NCBI GenBank assembly: GCA_017615545.1
Contig: JAFZZY010000051.1
Location: 1-34,625 of the forward strand
Length of the DNA stretch: 34,625 nucleotides
Direction of reading: 5' to 3'
Origin: Lachnospiraceae bacterium
Lineage (GTDB): Bacteria; Bacillota; Clostridia; Lachnospirales; Lachnospiraceae
The notes below the pieces were generated by a model. The model was not told the origin of the DNA, searched no databases, and worked only from the letters and a program-made list of their open reading frames with translations. How positions within the stretch are numbered: position 1 is the stretch's first letter; every line of letters starts with the position of its first letter. Shown here piece after piece: positions 32,012 through 34,625 of the stretch. A program made the position numbers and the translations under genes.

Positions 32012-32506
32012 TTATGCGACTGCTTCGTCCTTCTCAGCGATCTGCTTGAGAACGCGGGCGAAATTGGAAATAGGTGACTGGATGCTTCCCAACAGTTTTC
32101 CGAGAAGTTCGTTCTTCGAAGGAACTGCAGCAACAGCGGTCAGGCCCTTAACATCATAGTAAGCACCTTCTACGATACCACCCTTTAACTCAAGAGCGGG
32201 AGCTGTCTTTGCGAACTCTACTAAAAACTTTGCAGGAGCGGTCGCGTCATCCTTGCTTACAGCAACTGCGGTAGGTCCTTCCAGATGCTTTGCCAGCTGT
32301 TCGAACTCGGTTCCTGCTACTGCGAACTTAACGAGCGTGTTCTTATAAACCTTATAAGAAACGTTGTTGTCACGCAGAGTCTTACGGAGCTTTGTGTCCT
32401 GCTCAACTGTCAAACCACGGTAGTCTACAAGCACCAGAGATGCTGCACCGTCCAGAAGACCTTTGATCTCCTCAACGATCGGCTGCTTTAACTCAACCTT
32501 TGCCAT
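32012..32506 (-). CDS. rplJ: Ribosomal protein L10
   Basis: A 164-residue protein that anchors the L7/L12 stalk on 23S rRNA. It has VELKQPIVEEIKGLLDGAASLVLVDYRGLTV and the conserved KNTLVKFA and AKFLVEFAK segments. AGGAGG lies 7 bases before the ATG at 32506; the longer open frame extends through the leader and is not real. It is controlled by the L10 leader immediately upstream. It is unusual that neither rplK/rplA nor rpoB adjoins. Confidence 0.97.
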   Translation of the reverse strand: MAKVELKQPIVEEIKGLLDGAASLVLVDYRGLTVEQDTKLRKTLRDNNVSYKVYKNTLVKFAVAGTEFEQLAKHLEGPTAVAVSKDDATAPAKFLVEFAKTAPALELKGGIVEGAYYDVKGLTAVAAVPSKNELLGKLLGSIQSPISNFARVLKQIAEKDEAVA

Positions 32507-32538
32507 GACTATACCTCCTTTTGGTGATCGTATGGCCG

Positions 32539-32568
32539 AAAAAAACCTCATGCCGTCGGACATGAGGT
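32539..32568 (-). terminator. attenuator terminator in the L10 leader
   Basis: On the minus strand the 8-base arms ACCTCATG/CATGAGGT (loop of eight) are followed by seven T. It lies 33 bases before the rplJ start, so it would stop transcription before the gene; this suggests that L10 (or L10-L12) binding controls read-through. Confidence 0.85.
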
Positions 32569-32682
32569 GAAATATCATAGTAATAGAATAAATCTAATAT
32601 GACATCCTCGGCAGGCGTTTTATCCTTACGCTTTACAGCACCTGCTGTCTTCGGCTTACGGCAAGCTTTTTGGCTCACACCC
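32569..32682 (-). ncRNA. Ribosomal protein L10 leader (autoregulatory mRNA element)
   Basis: The transcript contains CGAAGACAGCAGGTGC (32638-32653), the conserved 5' part of the Firmicutes L10 leader, and CCTGCCGAGGATG (32603-32615), its pairing partner. These imitate the L10-binding site of 23S rRNA. Position, sequence and the following attenuator all agree with the known leader family. L10-L12 binding is expected to favour termination. Confidence 0.9.
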
Positions 32683-32686
32683 GAGT

Positions 32687-32715
32687 ATAATACCACGTCC
32701 GGCAACGCCTGTCAA
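32687..32715 (-). promoter_or_regulatory. strong sigma-A promoter for rplJ-rplL
   Basis: Minus strand: consensus -35 TTGACA, 17-base spacer, -10 TATTAT, start near 32680. Its presence means rplJL is transcribed independently of rplK-rplA. Confidence 0.85.
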
Positions 32716-32772
32716 GAAGTTTTTTTATTTTTTCTTCTTTTTGTTCATTTCTCTCCTCTTGCATTATCCCCC

Positions 32773-32801
32773 TTGTCGTTCCTTATCTTTTGTGCTATCA
32801 T
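32773..32801 (+). promoter_or_regulatory. sigma-A promoter for the PTS EIIC gene
   Basis: -35 TTGTCG, 17-base spacer, -10 TATCAT on the plus strand, start near 32808; divergent from the rplJL promoter with the -35 boxes about 58 bases apart. Confidence 0.5.
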
Positions 32802-32861
32802 TTGGTAGATATTTCAGGTTACGGCTGGTGCCGTCCTTCCCTATTTTGAAAGGAGGAGCTT

Positions 32862-34022
32862 ATGAGCGCCTCGCAAACATCGGCGAAACCGAATTTCGCT
32901 CGTTTTATCATTGACCAGATCTCCGGTGTCTTCATGCCAATCATCAATGTCGTCATGGCCGCCGGTATCCTGAAGGGGACCATGATCCTCTTGAATAACA
33001 CCGGCATCCTCGCCGATACCTCCGGTGTCTATCGTTTCCTGTACGCCTGCTCGGACGGTCTGTTTTTCTTTCTGCCGTTCTTCCTGGCGGTCAGTGCTTC
33101 CAAAAAATGGAAGGCGGATCCGTTCATTTCCATGCTGATCCCGGCGGCGATGCTCTATCCGGATCTCGTGGCGGCGTATGAGGCGAAGACCGAGATCACG
33201 TTTTTCGGCATTCCGGCGCTTCCCGCGGTCTACCACAGTTCCGTCATACCGATCCTGCTGTCGATCGCTCTCCTGCCGGTTCTGGAGAAGCCTTGCGATA
33301 AGTATCTGCCGAAATCGATCCACGGATTTATGAAGCCCATCCTGTGCTGTCTGGTGCTTCTGCCGGCGACCTTCCTGGTCTTCGGACCGCTCGGGACGCT
33401 GATCGGCGACGCGATGACGGGAGCCTTCGGATGGCTGTACGACCGCAGTCCTGTGGCGGCCGGCGCTTTTATGGGTTTCGTGATGCAGCCCATGGTCGTG
33501 GTCGGCGCGCATTGGAGCGTGGTTCCGATCAGTATCGCAAACATTACCCGCGACGGCTATGACACGATCATGCCGCTCGTCGGCGCGGCGGTGTACGCCC
33601 AGGCCGGCGCAGCATTTGCCGTAGCGACCCTGTATAAGAATAAAAAGAAGCGTCAAAGCGCGGTCAATGCGGGCGTCACGGCGGTACTCGGTGTCACCGA
33701 GTCCTGTCTGTATGGCGTGAATATTCCGCTCGTTCTTCCGATGCTGGCTGCGTGCACGGCCGGAAGCATAGGAGGCGCGATCGTCGGCATGGTCCAGGCG
33801 CACTGCAACTCGTTTGCATTTCCCAGTTTCCTGACCTGCGTGGCTTACGTCGGCCCGGGCTTCGTCGTATTCCTGCTCTCCATGGTGCTGGGACTCGTGC
33901 TGAGTTTCATCTTCACCATCCTGATGCGCAAGCCGATCCTCAAGCGAATCGCACAGATAGAGGCAAATGAAACTGAGGACAAGGATAACCAGGCAGAGGA
34001 AAAAAATGCATCGAAAGCGTAG
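32862..34022 (+). CDS. PTS transporter subunit EIIC (glucose/beta-glucoside superfamily), lone EIIC
   Basis: A 386-residue polytopic membrane protein of about 10 helices. It has PFFLAVSASKKWKADPFISMLIPAAMLYPDL and VTAVLGVTESCLYGVNIPLVLP, the two signature regions of EIIC of the Bgl/Glc superfamily (the usual GVTEPA appears as GVTESC). Residues 1-20 and the last ~25 (acidic, NETEDKDNQAEEKN) are hydrophilic. There is no EIIB Cys domain or EIIA domain in the protein or the neighbourhood, so it must borrow them or have another role. AAAGGAGG lies about 6 bases before the ATG. The sugar is unknown. Confidence 0.9.
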   Translation: MSASQTSAKPNFARFIIDQISGVFMPIINVVMAAGILKGTMILLNNTGILADTSGVYRFLYACSDGLFFFLPFFLAVSASKKWKADPFISMLIPAAMLYPDLVAAYEAKTEITFFGIPALPAVYHSSVIPILLSIALLPVLEKPCDKYLPKSIHGFMKPILCCLVLLPATFLVFGPLGTLIGDAMTGAFGWLYDRSPVAAGAFMGFVMQPMVVVGAHWSVVPISIANITRDGYDTIMPLVGAAVYAQAGAAFAVATLYKNKKKRQSAVNAGVTAVLGVTESCLYGVNIPLVLPMLAACTAGSIGGAIVGMVQAHCNSFAFPSFLTCVAYVGPGFVVFLLSMVLGLVLSFIFTILMRKPILKRIAQIEANETEDKDNQAEEKNASKA

Positions 34023-34080
34023 CTTCCTGCGATGTCCGCTTGCTATTTCCAAAACTGAAGCTGTCGAGAAATCATACATG

Positions 34081-34122
34081 GCGAACAAACGTCGGATTAT
34101 GACCGACTTTGTTCGCTTTTTT
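34081..34122 (+). terminator. first hairpin of the array, likely terminator of the EIIC gene
   Basis: Arms GCGAACAAA (34081-34089) and TTTGTTCGC (34108-34116) are followed by TTTTTT (34117-34122). It lies 58 bases after the EIIC stop. The loop contains a second inverted repeat (GTCGG/CCGAC), so this unit differs inside from the others. Confidence 0.8.
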
Positions 34123-34560
34123 ATGCTTCTTAGGGCTATGGCAACCGCATGGCGGCGAACAAATGCTTGATTTTAGGCCTGTTTGTTCGCTTTTTTCAGT
34201 TTCCAAGGGCCATAGCGACCTCTCGGCGGCGAACAAAAACTTGATTTCAGACCTGTTTGTTCGCTTTTTTCAGTTCCCAAGAGCCATAACGACCATGTAG
34301 CGGCGAACAAATGCTTGATTTTGGGCCTGTTTGTTCGCTTTTTTCAGTTCCCAAGGGCCATAGCGACCTCTCGGCGGCGAACAAAAACTTGATTTCAGAC
34401 CTGTTTGTTCGCTTTTTTCAGTTCCCAAGAGCCATAACGACCATGTAGCGGCGAACAAACACTTGATTTCAGACCTGTTTGTTCGCTTTTTTCAGTTCCC
34501 AAGAGCCATAACGACCATGTAGCGGCGAACAAACACCAGCCGCAGGCCGACATTGTTCGC
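34081..34560. repeat. Seven-copy tandem array of 74-base repeats with terminator-like hairpins
   Basis: Units start with GCGAACAAA at 34081, 34155, 34229, 34303, 34377, 34451 and 34525: exactly 74 bases each. Units 1-6 have a hairpin GCGAACAAA..TTTGTTCGC and TTTTTT; unit 7 has a degenerate end (TTGTTCGCTTTCTG). A linker CAGTTCCCAAGRGCCATARCGACC separates them. Units 2 and 4 resemble each other, as do 3 and 5, so 148-base pairs were probably duplicated. This accounts for most of the 603-base gene-free stretch 34023-34625; the last 65 bases hold nothing I recognise. Confidence 0.95.
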
Positions 34561-34625
34561 TTTCTGGGTCATGAACGTCCAAACATATAACCAAACCATA
34601 AGTCCCCGGGAAAAACGATCTCTCG

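Noticed and set aside
32841..34088. 415-codon frame antisense to the PTS EIIC gene
   Set aside because: Low-complexity His/Asp/Arg-rich translation typical of an antisense shadow. The sense frame has clear EIIC motifs and a ribosome site.
34109..34458. Open frames across the 74-bp array on both strands
   Set aside because: They arise from the repeat sequence itself; 74 is not a multiple of three, they have no ribosome sites and overlap terminator hairpins.
34081..34560. Tandem repeat array as a CRISPR
   Set aside because: The whole 74-base unit is repeated, including the parts that would be spacers. There is no short conserved repeat with unique spacers and no cas gene.

Overview
The window looks like chromosomal DNA of a Gram-positive Clostridia-type bacterium, most likely Lachnospiraceae-like (inference). 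The signs are strong AGGAGG-type ribosome binding sites, sigma-A promoters with 17-bp spacers, a Firmicutes-style L10 leader with an attenuator, a ~394-residue malic enzyme and moderate GC. No tRNA, rRNA, CRISPR array, integrase or transposase was found.

Layout. 1-2771 (minus): the N-terminal end of a GNAT acetyltransferase, a TrmA/RlmD-type RNA m5U methyltransferase and a MATE exporter. 3010-5338 (plus): malQ and plsC, ending in a strong terminator. 5373-16946 (minus): a long same-strand run of small enzymes, namely a double Nudix protein, a GNAT-methyltransferase fusion, three GNATs, two APH-fold phosphotransferases, a Udp-like nucleoside phosphorylase, a histidine phosphatase, a cupin, a SAM methyltransferase, a helical-repeat protein and two AraC regulators. 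17028-28942 (minus): a mosaic of duplicated and partly deleted genes. 28974-30054: an iron-sulfur flavoprotein and a GNAT behind a clear promoter. 30217-32680 (minus): NAD(P)-malic enzyme, rplL and rplJ with the L10 leader. 32862-34022 (plus): a lone PTS EIIC. 34081-34560: seven copies of a 74-bp repeat, most of which carry a terminator-like hairpin.

The 17-29 kb region is the most unusual part. One pair of blocks (MATE plus an HExxH membrane protein) and a second pair (C15 peptidase-like gene, then a conserved hypothetical) each occur twice. In each pair, different members have been reduced by internal deletions. One copy of the MATE gene and one copy of the conserved hypothetical lost internal sequence in frame and remain open. 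One HExxH copy and one C15 copy are frameshifted relics, and the C15 relic has acquired a 23-bp-arm inverted repeat.

Functionally, the accessory part is dominated by acetyl-, phospho-, nucleotidyl- and methyl-transferases, exporters and nucleotide enzymes. This resembles a reservoir of small-molecule modification or detoxification genes. That reading is inference from family membership; no substrate can be read from the sequence. Many starts were moved to an internal ATG where a Shine-Dalgarno sequence decides the start.
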